This document shows positions 20,346 to 31,592 of a DNA stretch of 64,000 nt, piece after piece (within the stretch, counting starts at the first letter, position 1; every line of letters begins with the position of its first letter). The stretch comes from Pleurodeles waltl (taxonomy: Eukaryota > Chordata > Amphibia > Caudata > Salamandridae): the NCBI RefSeq assembly GCF_031143425.1, contig NC_090444.1:1536288782-1536352781 (forward strand). Direction: 5' to 3'. The translations under genes were made by a program, and so were the position numbers. The notes under the pieces are model-generated. The model saw nothing but the letters and a program-made list of their open reading frames with translations, was not told the origin of the DNA and ran no database searches.

Positions 20346-22746
20346 CCGTGCTGATCTTCCCAGACTTGCCGGTTTTAATGTGCCCCTTCCCCAGCTTGGA
20401 TGGTGTTGCAGCTGTCTCCACACTCCCAGCTGTACCCCTGGGAGTGGCTTTGGTGACTGATTTCTTTCCCCTCTCCCGCCGGGCACTGGGCAACTTTTTA
20501 TGCTTGACAGGTGGGGGACTGTCCGTACTCTGGCTCCTTGCCACACTGGCTGCCCTGCTGCCTGGTGCACTCCATAATCCGGTGACTCCTGGCACCACTG
20601 GTCCCGCCGATGTTGTGGCTGAGGTGCTAGGTTGGGACCTGGAGAGTTGGGCCCTAGGAGACTGAAGGGGTGGGGGAGGTGAAGGAAAGAGGTCAAGGTT
20701 GGCCGGGAAAAGTTTCTTCGGAACACTAGGACGGGGAGCTGGAGGGGGTTTGGGAGTGGAGGAAGAGGTAGTGGTTGTAGGAGGTGTACGTTTGCTGACT
20801 TTGGGTGAAGGTGCATGGGCTGGAGGCTGTCGTGAGGTGGATGGCTGTTGGGTGGGAGTGTGGCTGCGTTTGTGGACATTGGGAGGTGGCCTCACAGACA
20901 CACTGGGAGAGGACACAGGGGACGTGTGAATGGTAGTGGGGGTGGTGACTGCACGTAAGCAGGGTGTGGTGGTGGGTGTGCTGGTGATGGACGTAGTGGC
21001 TGAGGATGTAGTGCATGCAGGTGTGAGTGGAGACGAGACAGGGAGGGAGGAGGGAGACGAGGAGGAGGGGGACACAGTAGAGGCAGTGGATGTTGGTGTG
21101 TCTGCATGGGTCTGATGCTTGCGTGAGTGCCTGTGGGATGTGTAGTGCTTATGTTTGCCTGAGCTTCCCTTGTGTGTTGAGGTGTGTGCATGCTGGTCTG
21201 ATGGTGTGCTTGGGATAGGCTGAGGTACAGGGGTGTGGGTCTGGGTGGAGGAAGTTGGAGGGGGAGGCTAGAGACAGGGACAATGGCTGCCATCAGTGCT
21301 GAGGCCAGAGTCTGAAATGCTCGCTGAAGGGCTGCCTGACCAGAGAAAATGCCCTCCAGGTATGCATTGGTTTGTTGCAACTGCTTCTCTACACCCTGGA
21401 TGGCATTCAAAATGGTAGACTGCCCAACAGTGAGGGATCTGAGGAGGTCAATGGCCTCCTCACTGAGGGCAGCAGGGGTGACTGGGGCAGCGTCTGAGGT
21501 GCCTGGGGCGAAGGTGATGCCCACCCTCCAGGGTGAGCGGGCACAGTGCAAAAGCTGAGGGGCTGCTGGGAGGGCGGTGCTGGTAGGGGGGGTGGCGGCT
21601 GTACATGTAGATGCAGGGGGCACAGAGGGGCCCGCCACTGCAAGGGAGCTCCCATCAGAGGAGGAGTCCGTATCGCTGGTGTCAGCTCCTGTCCCCGCCG
21701 TGGAGCTCTCCTCGCCCTCCGTCCCACTGGTGAATTCAGACTCCGTAGTTTCGCCCTCCGGGGCCATGTGGGATGCAGCTCCCTCCTGCTCCGGTGCCAC
21801 TGCTCCTCCACCTGATGATGCTAATGCACACAAGAACAGGGAAGCCACAAAAAGGGGGGGGAAGACAGAAGAAAGACATGTTGAGTGCATGCAATACCGC
21901 TACCGTTGGCGGACACGACAAACATAGAAGCCCCCTGCACTACGCTGTGCACTTGGAGTCCACTATTCAATCCCAGGGACATGGGTTACAAGGCTATGGC
22001 CAATTTCTGCACACATGGATGTCACTGGAGCCTGACTAGGTGTAGTTGGCACTGTACACAGGTGGGGTGGGGTCCACAGGGCCTGCCTTAAGTAGGGTCC
22101 TTGCCTACTAAACTCACCCTGGCCTAGGGGAACCCACAGCCCACCTCCCCCACCCAGACACCTACAATGCGCGCTGAATCAGCAGAATGAGAGTGTACTC
22201 ACCCCCTTGTTGCTGCTGTGATGCCCTCTAGCGCCCATCCAACTCCGGGTACGCCATCGCCACGATCCTGAACATAAGCTATCCCCAGCTGGGCCTCCGC
22301 CGTCTTCTTGCTCCAGCGGCGAATGTTCTCCCATCTTTTCCGGCAGTGGGTGCTCTGTCTGTGGCAGACCCCCAGGGTCCGGACTTCCTTGGCGATGGCA
22401 CGCCAAATGTCCTTCTTCTGGTGGGCGCTGACCTACAGGAATAGTACAGGGGAAAAGGAGAAGATATTACCGCCCGCACCGTCACAGTCATTGGCCTGCA
22501 TCCCTACCCTTGCCATGACGCACATGCACTCACCGTCTTTTTCATGCACGCCGCATTCTCAACCCCCCCTATCTTTCATCCTCCCCACTCCACACAGGCA
22601 TTGCCCATACAGCATGCTCACAGTGTACTTACCTGTTTGTCTGGAGGACCAAAGAGTAGCGTGTACTGGGGGAGGACCCCATCCACGAGTTTCTCCAACT
22701 CCTCCATGCTGAAGGCAGGGGCCCTTTCCCCAGACACACGAGCCAT
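20314..22746 (-). pseudogene. Hb2 gene B: broken second Myb/SANT-like gene
   Basis: Exon 1 (22633-22746) is 114 nt, as in Hb1, with donor GTAAGT. Exon 2 (22203-22432) begins after CTGTAG and retains IWRAIAKEV and HCRKRW, but it is 41 nt shorter than in Hb1 because of an internal deletion, and the frame is lost. In the original frame there is also a TAG where Hb1 has GTG. Exon 3 starts at 21820 after GCATTAG and keeps the conserved helical block (AIDLLRSL ... ILNAIQGVE). It shifts frame near 21265 and ends early in the coding repeat. The 38-residue N-terminal exon is well preserved (GERAPAF, EELEKLVDGVLPQY). The protein is not expected to be functional. Confidence 0.85.
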
Positions 22747-23016
22747 TGTCTCTTCCAGACTGAGGTCACAGCAGCACTTGCAGTGTAGGTCCTCTCCTGT
22801 CGAAGATCAGGTATCAAGTGATTAAACAGAGAGAAAATGGCGGTCACGTCCGCGGCGGTGCGTACCGTCACTGCCGGTGCACATCGTCATTGGCTCCTGG
22901 AACCCATAGGGTCCAATATTAACCAATGCAGGATTGCGCCGTGGTCTTCGACCGCCTACCACAACGGTGTACAACGCCAGCGCAGTTATCTCATATCCCC
23001 TTGTCCCACTTTACAG
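22747..23016. promoter_or_regulatory. Conserved divergent promoter region in Hb2
   Basis: This corresponds to 9519-9802 of Hb1. On the plus strand there is ATTGG at 22889-22893 and CCAAT at 22923-22927, with a conserved CCTATGGGTT-like middle on the other strand, plus the block AGAAAATGGCGGTCACGTCCGCGG at the gene B side. The retained block stands out against the divergence of surrounding non-coding DNA. Confidence 0.55.
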
Positions 23017-23193
23017 GTAAGGCACCCGCCATTTCATGGGCCCACATGGCATTATTTTTGACTGCGTCACACATATGTAGGCCTTGCCTAAACACTCATA
23101 CAGGCTAATTTCAAATTTCTAATATTTTCAGAGTAAGCTGTGTTTACGTACCTCAGAGTTGGTTGACTCTCTTCTCGCTGTTCTCCTCCATAG

Positions 23194-24329
23194 GCACCGT
23201 CCGCTGGGGCATGTGAGGATATGGCGGCATTCTCCGGTGTATAGACCGCTGGTGGACCGGTCGACAATGGAGGAGCGACATGTGATCATCACCTACAGGC
23301 TTGATCGTGCCACAATCCAGGACCTGTGTGCCCAGTTGGAGCCAGACATGATATCATCTATCCGCCATCCCACAGGAATCCCCCCTCAAGTGCAGGTGCT
23401 GTCAGTACTCCTTTTTCTAGCAAGTGGGCCTTTTCAAACTACAGTGGCCATAGCATCAGGGATGTCCCAGCCTATGTTTTCCAACGTGTTGTCCAGAGTG
23501 TTGTCTGCCCTGCTGAAACACATGCGGAGCTACATCATTTTCCCTCAGGTGGAGGATTTGCATACAGTGAAAGGTTATTTTTATGCCCTGGGACATATCC
23601 CCAACATCATAGGTGCCATTGATGGGACACATGTGGCCTTGGTACCCCCCCCGCAGGAGTGAACAGGTGTACAGAAACCGGAAGAGTTACCATTCCATGA
23701 ATGTGCAGATGGTGTGTTTGGCAGACCAGTACATCTCCCATGTTAATGCCAAATTCCCTGGCTCAGTGCATGACGCTTACATCCTGCGGAATAGCAGCAT
23801 CCCTTATGTGATGGGACAACTCCAGAGGCACCGTGTGTGGCTATTAGGTGAGCACATGGACCCAATACAGTGGGAATAGTTGTCTGGGTCTGTGGATGTC
23901 CCTATGAGTTCGTGTGTGTCTAACAGTTGTCCCACGCCATTTGCAGGAGACTCTGGTTACCCCAACCTATCATGGCTACTGACCCCAGTGAGGAATCCCA
24001 GGACAAGGGCAGAGGAACGCTACAATGAGGCCCATGGGCGGACTAGGAGGATTATAGAGCAGACCTTCGGCCTCCTGAAGGCCAGGTTCCGGTGCCTCCA
24101 TATGACAGGTGGTTCCCGATTCTACTCACCAAAGAAAGTATGCCAGCTCATCGTGGCCTGCTGTATGCTTCACAACTGGGCTTTGCAACGACAGGTGCCT
24201 TTTCTGCAGGAGGATGGTCCGGATGGAGGTCTTGTGGCAGTTGTGGACCCTGTGGACAATGAAGACGAGGAAGCAGAAGAAGAGGACATCGACTACAGGA
24301 ACACGGTGATCCTGCAATCCTTCCAGTGA
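23194..24329 (+). pseudogene. HARBI1-like: Hb2 HARBI1-like transposase, one-base frameshift, extra intron
   Basis: The first coding exon is 23194-23847, the intron is 23848-23946 (GTGAGC ... TTTGCAG, 99 bp), and the second coding exon is 23947-24329. The catalytic blocks AIDGTH, GDSGY and IIEQTF are all present, and the protein aligns closely with the Hb1 transposase. A run of eight C at 23645-23652 is one base too long compared with the needed frame. The first part therefore ends in a TGA shortly after VALVPPP, and the second part continues in another frame. Hb1's start methionine is not conserved, and the next in-frame ATG is in STMEERH. Apart from the C-run the gene is remarkably well preserved, so an assembly error should be excluded. 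Confidence 0.88.
23848..23946 (+). other. Intron in the Hb2 transposase at WLL-GDSGY
   Basis: CTATTAG|GTGAGC ... TTTGCAG|GAGACTCT. It splits the glycine just before the second catalytic aspartate. Hb3 has an intron at the identical codon and phase (51168-51253). Hb1 has none. Confidence 0.8.
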
Positions 24330-24616
24330 GACACAGGAAAGAAGACAACACTGCCTGCTACATCTGATTTAAATGTATACCTCTCTACTATCTGTCATTT
24401 CCACCCAGTGTATGGTCACTGAGTTGTCACTTTCCCTTACGATTTCACAGATGTGGGTCCCACTGTGTGACATCTGCTATGTTTCCTCATGGACTATAGC
24501 TGTGTGACATAGGTATGTTGACATTACATTTGAATGAACATTTTGCCACTGTAATTGCTAATACACTATTTCGAAATCACAGACAGACTGCTGATTGTTT
24601 TGTGCTTTAAGGGTGT

Positions 24617-24622
24617 TTATTT
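24617..24622 (-). terminator. Polyadenylation signal of Hb2 gene A
   Basis: AATAAACACCC on the minus strand, matching the signal in Hb1 at 8010-8015. Confidence 0.5.
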
Positions 24623-24807
24623 AATTTATCAATGTTGGTTGGGGTTGTAAAATGGTGATGGGTGATGGTGGAGGAATGTCCATGGCAGAGTCCAGTCTAT
24701 TAGTCTCACAGGTGCATTGTCCAAAGGGGCACAGGAAGTGGAGCTGGGGCAGTTTAAGAATGGACAGGGTGACAAGGTGGAACAAAAGGATGACAATCAG
24801 GGTGGTC

Positions 24808-26333
24808 TCATTTCTTGGCGGGGGTCTTGGCATCGTTCTCTGCCTTTGTCCTGGATCTCAGGGACCGTTTGCGGGGTGGTTCTCCCTCTGCAGGGGGTGG
24901 GGTGGTGGTCTGGTGGTCCTGTGGCGGTGCCTCCTGTCCACTAGCGCCAGCAGAGGTGGTGGGCAGTTCATCGTCCAGGCTAGTGTCAGGGGCCCCTTGT
25001 TGTGCCACAGTGTCCCTCCTGGTGTTGACGAGTTCCTTCAGCACCCCTACAATGGTGCCCAGGGTGGAATTGATGGATTTGAGTTCCTCCCTGAAGCCCA
25101 AATACTGTTCCTCCTGCAGCCACTGGGTCTCCTGAAACTTGGCCAGTACCATTGCCTTGTCTCCTGGGAATGGTGATAGGCTCCCATGATGTTGGAAAGG
25201 GCCTCGTGGAGAGTGGGTTCCCTGGGCCTGTCCTCCCCCTGTCGCACAGCAGCCCTCCCAGTTTCCCTGTGTTCCTGTGCCTCTGTCCCCTGAACCGTGT
25301 GCCCACTGCCATTGCCCCCAGGTCCCTGGTGTTGTTGGGGTGGTGGGTTAGCCTGGGTTCCCTGTACTGGTGGACACACTGCTGCTTGACGTGTCCTGGG
25401 GACAGAAGTATGGGCCCGCTGGGTGGGTGCTGTGCTGGTGTTTCCAGAGGGGGGAAGGTCTGTAGTGGCTTGTGCCAGTGTGAGGGGAACCGACTGTCCC
25501 GAGGTCCCAGATGGGCCAGGCTGGTCATCTAGATCCAGTTGGACAGAGCTGCTGTCATCACTGTGGGCCTCTTCTGTGGGTGGAGTGGACATATCTGGAC
25601 CCTCCTGTCCGGTGACGTTGGGTAGGGGCCCTGCAGGGGTGTAAAAGCATGCTTATTGCATCTGTGTGTGCCATGGTGTGCAATGGGTGGATGACCGTGT
25701 ACCCCAGTGCTTGCATTCCTGTGTAGGACCTTGAGTGATAATGGTTTAGGGAGGTGTATAGGTATGTGCAGTGGCCATGCTTTGGTGATGGGTGTCCATG
25801 CTTTGGTGTTGCATGCAGGGCTTGGGTTTGGGATGTGTGGTTTGTGATATTGGGAAATGTGTGAGGAGTTGGAGTGATGGGGTGAGGGCGAGGGTGGGGG
25901 TATGTGATGGCATGCAGGTAGGGTGGGGGATGAAGTAGTAAAGATTTGTCTTACCAGAGTCCATTCCTCCAGCTACTCCTGCAAGGCACTAAGGATGCAG
26001 TATAGCCAAGACCTGCTCATCCCATGTTGTTAGTTGTGGGGGAGGAGGTGGGGGTCCGCCGCCAGTCCTCTGTACCGCGATGTGGTGTCTTGAGACCACG
26101 GAATGCACCTTCCCCCGTAGGTCGTTCCACCTCTTCCTGATGTCATCCCTAGTTCTTGGGTGCTGCCCCTCTGCGTTGACCCTGTCCACGATTCTTCGCC
26201 ATAGCTCCATCTTCCTAGCTATGGAGGTGTGCTGCACCTGTAATCCGAATAGCTGTGGCTCTACCCGGATGATTTCCTCCACCATGACCCTGAGCTCCTC
26301 CTCAGAAAACCTGGGGTGTCTTTGCGGTGCCAT
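24808..26333 (-). pseudogene. Hb2 gene A: broken Myb/SANT-like accessory gene
   Basis: Exon 1 is 25955-26333 (379 nt, identical in length to Hb1). Exon 2 is 25630 down to 24808. The Myb/SANT domain (EELRVMVEEIIRVEPQLFG, LWRRIVDRV, IRKRWNDLRGKV) is close to Hb1. An in-frame TAG (25989-25991) interrupts the end of exon 1, and a frameshift near 25155 separates the helical C-terminal region, which then ends in a different lysine-rich tail (TKAENDAKTPAKK). So there are at least two lesions. The 114-residue piece before the stop would still contain the DNA-binding domain. Confidence 0.87.
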
Positions 26334-26536
26334 GGGGTGGTGTGGGTGATGTGTGGGGTGGTGTGTGTTGTGATGTGTGGGGTGATATTTAGAGGTGTGT
26401 TGTGTGAGGTGCGTGGGTGTTATGTGGGTGATGGTGTTGAGTGCCTGTGAATGCGAGTTTGTAGATGGTGGTGTCTCTCTCTGGCCTTTTGTCGCAATTG
26501 TGGTCGTAGGGGATTGTGGGTGATGTGGGTTTGTGT

Positions 26537-26543
26537 TTTATAT
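26537..26543 (-). promoter_or_regulatory. TATA box of Hb2 gene A
   Basis: TATAAAA on the minus strand about 205 bases before the start codon, in the same AATACAA context as Hb1. Confidence 0.55.
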
Positions 26544-26906
26544 TGTATTGGGTGTGTGGGAGTGGTGTGTGTATGTGTATCAGGTGTGTGTATTTCAAAT
26601 TGTCCAATGTGGTAGTGTTTTGTAAGTGTATGTGTATTTTGAGCACGGCAGTGTGTACCGCCAATGGATTACCGCAGTTGAAAGACCTCAGCGTGGATTC
26701 GTGGGTCGTGATAGTGTGGGCGTATTCCTGTTGGCGTGACGGTGGAGGTTTTGTTATTGCCAGTTTATCATTGACCTTTGGTGTGGCGGACTTGTGTGGG
26801 TGTCTAGATTTTGGCGGATTCCTGGCTTTGGGTCATAATGACCGTGGCAGAATTCTGCGGCCGCGGCGGTGTGTTTGCGGTCTTCTGCACGGTGGTAAGC
26901 GGCTTT

Positions 26907-26931
26907 TACCGCCAATGTTGTAATGACCCCC
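26907..26931 (-). repeat. Right terminal inverted repeat of Hb2
   Basis: Reverse complement starts GGGGGTCATTACAACATTGG and then CGGTAAAA. AAT follows at 26932-26934. Confidence 0.85.
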
Positions 26932-26934
26932 AAT

Positions 26935-27249
26935 ATTTTTTGAAGATAAAACCATAACATGGTTATGCCATCTAGAATCCAGGTCAGGCTACTTTCCTAT
27001 CATCTCTACCCTATACTGCATGGTTTGGGTGCAAAATTACAAAAGACCAGTGCATAGAGACAGCATTGACCTCTTCAACTCTGTTGTGAGTTGGCTGACC
27101 AGGAACTCATTCATAAGTATTCAGTACAAAAACATACTTCACAAAATTACTTCTGAACGCTGATGTTAAACCCCACTACAATTGCTAAGTTGTATTTTGT
27201 TTTTAAATTTACTTAGGAGAGAGAGTTATTGCCAGTTTAATTCGATAAG
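26935..27249. other. AT-rich spacer, nothing recognised
   Basis: No supported feature between Hb2 and the 3' end of the adjacent L1. Confidence 0.4.
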
Positions 27250-27688
27250 ACATGTTTTTTAAAGATTTTGTTTATAGGTATTTCATGAAGGCACAACATT
27301 TAGCCGAAAGAGATAGCTCTCGGCGCATGATATATATACAGATGCATACAGTACAGCTGGGTCTCAATCGGTACATAATTAGGTCATGACTTTTCTGTGT
27401 TTAATGTTGGCATCCAGCATATACAGCGCATAGATCACAGTTGCATAGCGTTGCAGTCCCCCTCCCGCTCTGACCAAAGGACATTTGTGACCATCGATAA
27501 ATATTACCAATTAAACTATTAGCGCTTTAACTAAAGCTTGTAATCATGCACTGGTAAGACATTTCGGTGCTGTGATATGGCTGGGGCATTCATGGGTATC
27601 TGAGCTATCTAGTTTGGGAGGTTGGTGTCCCACCGTGGTCTCTCCTCGGTACCAGTAATGGAGTGGGGCACCCCCGGGGCAGTCACAA

Positions 27689-30600
27689 TCAACATCCCCA
27701 CTGAATCAGTGGATACAGTACATGTGTGCTGGTGTCAGAGCAGTAGCCTCTGCCCCACACCTCTCGCATTTGGGATATTACGTCTTCTTGATGGCAAGGC
27801 ATATGTTCCATCATATCTCCGTTCCCCCTCGTGTGGGTCCATAGTCCAGTGCTAGCAGGGCGTACCCCCACCCGTTTCCAGGACCCCATCTGCCTCTCGT
27901 CTCCGCCCTTCCCAAGCCTCCGCAATGGAGCAATAGGAGGTGCAGGCATCCCCGAGCCTTCTGCCTGCGTAATGCCTGTTTTTGTCCTGGGCCCAGGTTG
28001 ATAAATCCCGTTTCCTGTCTTCCAGGTCATAGCTATCCGACGCCTGAGCAACACCAGAGCTAGGTCCAGGAACCTGCTGCCAACTCTTTTGGAGGCAGGT
28101 CTAGCATGTAAACCCAATAGACAGAAGGAAGGGTCCAGGTTCAATGGAGTATCAAGGGCACCCCCCAAGGACTCCTGTGCTTCCCGCCAGCACCTCTGTA
28201 TCTCGGGGCACTCCCATATCATGTGGTCCAAGTCTGGATCCACAGCGTTGCACCTAGGGCATTCCCTGGGTTCGCCTCTGTAGATCACCCTGAGTCTGCG
28301 AGGGGTAAGGTAAGTTCTATGTACATAATTTTATTGAAATAAATGGAGACGTGTATTGCGCAATACCCTATGAGGATGTTCTAGCACTTTCTGCCACTCT
28401 GTGTCCATCAACTCCTTGCCTATTGTCCCCTCCCATTTCACTCTTAGTGTTTGCAGAGATTCCAGCGGAACCTCGTCAAGAGCCCTGTAAAGCCTAGCAA
28501 TCAAGTGAGTGTCCTTCCCTATAGTCAATAAAATTTGGAGTATTCTATGCGTCTCTGGCTCTGTGTTCACTATGGGCCATCGTCCGATTCAAAATCTGGT
28601 ATGCCCAATCCACCTCCATCAGTGGGGCGGTGATGAGTGGAGAGAGATGTTCGCTGTCGGCCCCCATCCCAGAGGAGTTCCCTGAGGAGCGCATTCAGCT
28701 CCCTAAACCAGCCCACCAGTATATTCACAGGGAGGTTAATGAAGTAGTATAGGAGACGGGGCAACATAATCATTTTGGACAATGACACACGAGCCATCAT
28801 AGATAGCTAAAAAGCCACGCACAACATCAGAGACCGAAGTCTTTTACCTTGGTTGCCATCTCGTAGGTCTCCCAGATCATGGAACATTTGTATACCCAGA
28901 TACTTGAATGTGCAGGGGGACCACGTATTATCCCCAGGACAGGAAGAGGGGCATTCGATACCCGCGGTCAGTGGAAAAACGCATTTCTTTTTTCTATTCA
29001 CATGTAGACCGGATGGACCACCGAAGTCCTCAAGCAGATGGAGTACTCATGGGATCCCTGATGTACCATCCCGCAGGTAAATTAGTAGGTCATCCGCATA
29101 GAGCAATACGACATGGTCGGTAGAGCCCCACTGTATCCCCCTACCGTGTCCCTCCATTCGGAACTGAGCTGCGAGGGGCTTGATAGCTAGGGCGAACAGC
29201 ATGGGAGAGAGAGGGTATCCCTTCCTAGTGCCTCGGAATATGGGATAGGCCGATACTGTTCTGCCAGTTTGGACCCTCGCCATTGAGAGGCAATACAGTA
29301 GTTCCACCCAAAGCACCCAATTCTCCCCCAAGTCCATGTGAATCATTACTGCCCTTGGGTAGTCCCATCTTACTGAGTCGAATGCCTTCTCAAGGTCAAC
29401 TGAGAGGAGTACAGCTCCGGGATGTCGTTCATTGTGTGGCATATGTAAAACTGAAAATAATTGCCTAAGATTCAGAGAGGTGTTACGCGCAGGTACAAAA
29501 CGATTCTGATCCTTGTTTATGATTTGGGGAATATGCCGGAGCAGCCTGTTAGCTAGGGCCTTTCTCAGGATCTTGAAATCACAGTTCAACATGGATAAGG
29601 ATCTGAAGTCGGTCACTGAGGCATCACGTGAATTGGTCTTGGGTAAGGGGACCACCAGTGCCTTCCTCAATGTCTCAGGGAGCATGCCCCTTTCAAATGC
29701 GTCTGTATAGAGCTCAACTAATGCGGGGGCGGGGATATCTGCATATGTCTGATAGAACTCCATAGGGAGTCCATCTGTGCCTGGTGTTTTGCCAGCTGCA
29801 AGCTGTGAAATGGCAGTTTTGACCTCATCTAAAGTCATCGGTTCCCCAGGAAATCCCAGTCAGCAAGCGCTAAAGTCCTCAGTGGGAGCGACTGTAAGCG
29901 ATTTCCCAACAAATGTGGTAGGTCTTCCTCAGGTTGCCTATAGAGGAACGTGTAGTATGTTTTGAATGCTTCATTTATGTCGGATGGCACGTTAACAGGG
30001 CCCCCATCCGTCCCACGGACGCTCGTGATCGGGACAGCCTCCCCACTGGGCCGCACCAGCCATGCCAACATTCTGCCGGATCTACCCTCCTCTACCCTAT
30101 CTACCCTAGGAAGCTAGGTGTTTCTGGTAATTGTGGCAGCGCAGCCTTTCTAGGGTGTGATTGTATGTCTTTTTTGTACTAAGGAGTTGTTGCCCTACCG
30201 TCTGGTCCTCGCCCCATCCGTTGTCCCTGTCGTGTATCTCCTTTTCAAGGTGGTTTAATTCCAGCTCAAGGGTTCGTCTAATCCCCACCGATTGTCCCAT
30301 ACAGTAGCCTTGTGTCGTAACTATTAGGGTTTCAGTGTACCCCTTATTAATGCTAAGATGTTCCAGGAGGTGGGACCTAAGAGCCTCTCTGTATGCCGGG
30401 TATTCTAGTGCCAGCAGTTGAAGTCTCCACATCAGGATGGGGCCCCTAACTCCGGAGCAGCATCAGGTAATAAGTAACGGGCTGTGGTCGATAGGGTTTG
30501 GCCTAGGTATTCGGACTGGGCAATCTCGAGAGTTAGAGTTCCAGTGCACAGTACCCGGTATATTCTAGTATGCAGTTGATGGAGGCCTGAGTAGTATGAA

Positions 30601-31183
30601 TAATCCCTGTCCTGAGGATGCTTGACCCGCCAGACATCCCCCAGGGTGTTACCCACTCATTCAGACACTTTGTCATCTTGTGTGCCGTCGCCCCGGGCAA
30701 GGGAGGAAGAGAGCGGCCCATTACCGTATCTAGTACACAGTTAAAGTCCCCTCTGATCAGCAACTGTCCTCCTCAGGGTCTAGCCAGTCATCCAGAAAGG
30801 GTTTGTAAGAAAGGAATTTGCTGCTGGTTAGGTGCATACACACAGCTCAGCACTACATGTTGTCCGTGTAATCTGCCCTCAACTATTACATATCGGCCTT
30901 CCTGGTCTATGTCTGTGGACATGGCTTCAAATGGGACTCCGGCCCTAACCCATATCTGTGTGCCCAGTGTAAATGCCGAGTATGTGGTAGCAAATATCTG
31001 CCCTCTCCACCTACGTCGCAGCCTGTCCAGCCGCAGCCTGTCCACCTCTCGAGAAGTAATAGGTGTTTTTTGGAGAAGTGCTCTATGTACCCCTCTTCTT
31101 TTGAAATATGCTAGGATCTTGTGGCGCTTGATAATATTCCCCATCCCTCGGATGTTCCAGGTTACTAGTTTGTAGTCCGCCAT
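27689..31183 (-). pseudogene. L1 ORF2 (endonuclease and reverse transcriptase), broken
   Basis: The start MADYKLVTWNIRGMG (ATG at 31181-31183) opens an APE-like endonuclease with a later RGDFNCVLD motif (about 30740). The reverse-transcriptase core lies in 29047-29838: AAGKTPGTDGLP, then VDLEKAFDSV (first catalytic Asp), and YADD at 29089-29100. A typical SLSKMIMLPRLLY segment follows at 28740-28800. Near the C-terminus is a CPRC ... DHMIWECP cysteine/histidine cluster (about 28220). At least four frame changes separate these parts. The intact protein would nick target DNA and copy the L1 RNA at the nick. Confidence 0.85.
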
Positions 31184-31592
31184 TGGATGGAGTCGTAATC
31201 TGGAGGGAACACGCACCCCTCCCAGTGGCAGTTACTCTTCAACTCTCCCTCTCGGTCCCCAGTCACCAATGTCAGCCTCGGTTCAGCAATGTTGAATCTC
31301 CTGCGAGCAACAAAAACATGCAGCTTCCATCCCCAACCTCCAATCCTCAGGGCAACATTGCAACTATCGGTTGCTCAGCATATATAGAACAAACTTAATA
31401 ATAACATTAGATCATGTAGTGTTCTCACCAGTCGATTAGTATCGGTTGAGAAACTGGGTGGGTCCGTGGCCATCATGGCCCCAAAGTCAAACAAGAACCC
31501 TCATCGAGTGGTCGGTGACACCAGGATAGCGTCATCCCAAGTCATCTGCTGTTTGTGGGGTCACCTTTGGAGACTCATAAGAATGGTATAAG

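Larger units (their letters stand above)
18553..26931 (-). mobile_element. Second Harbinger element Hb2, inverted relative to Hb1, decayed
   Basis: The element is 8,379 bp long with ends GGAGGTCATTACAACC (left) and, reverse-complemented, GGGGGTCATTACAACA (right), each followed by a GGCGGT block. It is flanked by AAT on both sides (18550-18552 and 26932-26934). Gene order is the same as in Hb1 when read on the minus strand: gene A, transposase on the opposite strand, gene B, then minisatellites. All three genes carry disabling changes. The terminal motif differs from Hb1 (CATTACAACC versus CATTCTGACC), so these are sister subfamilies, not copies of one recent burst. Confidence 0.9.
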
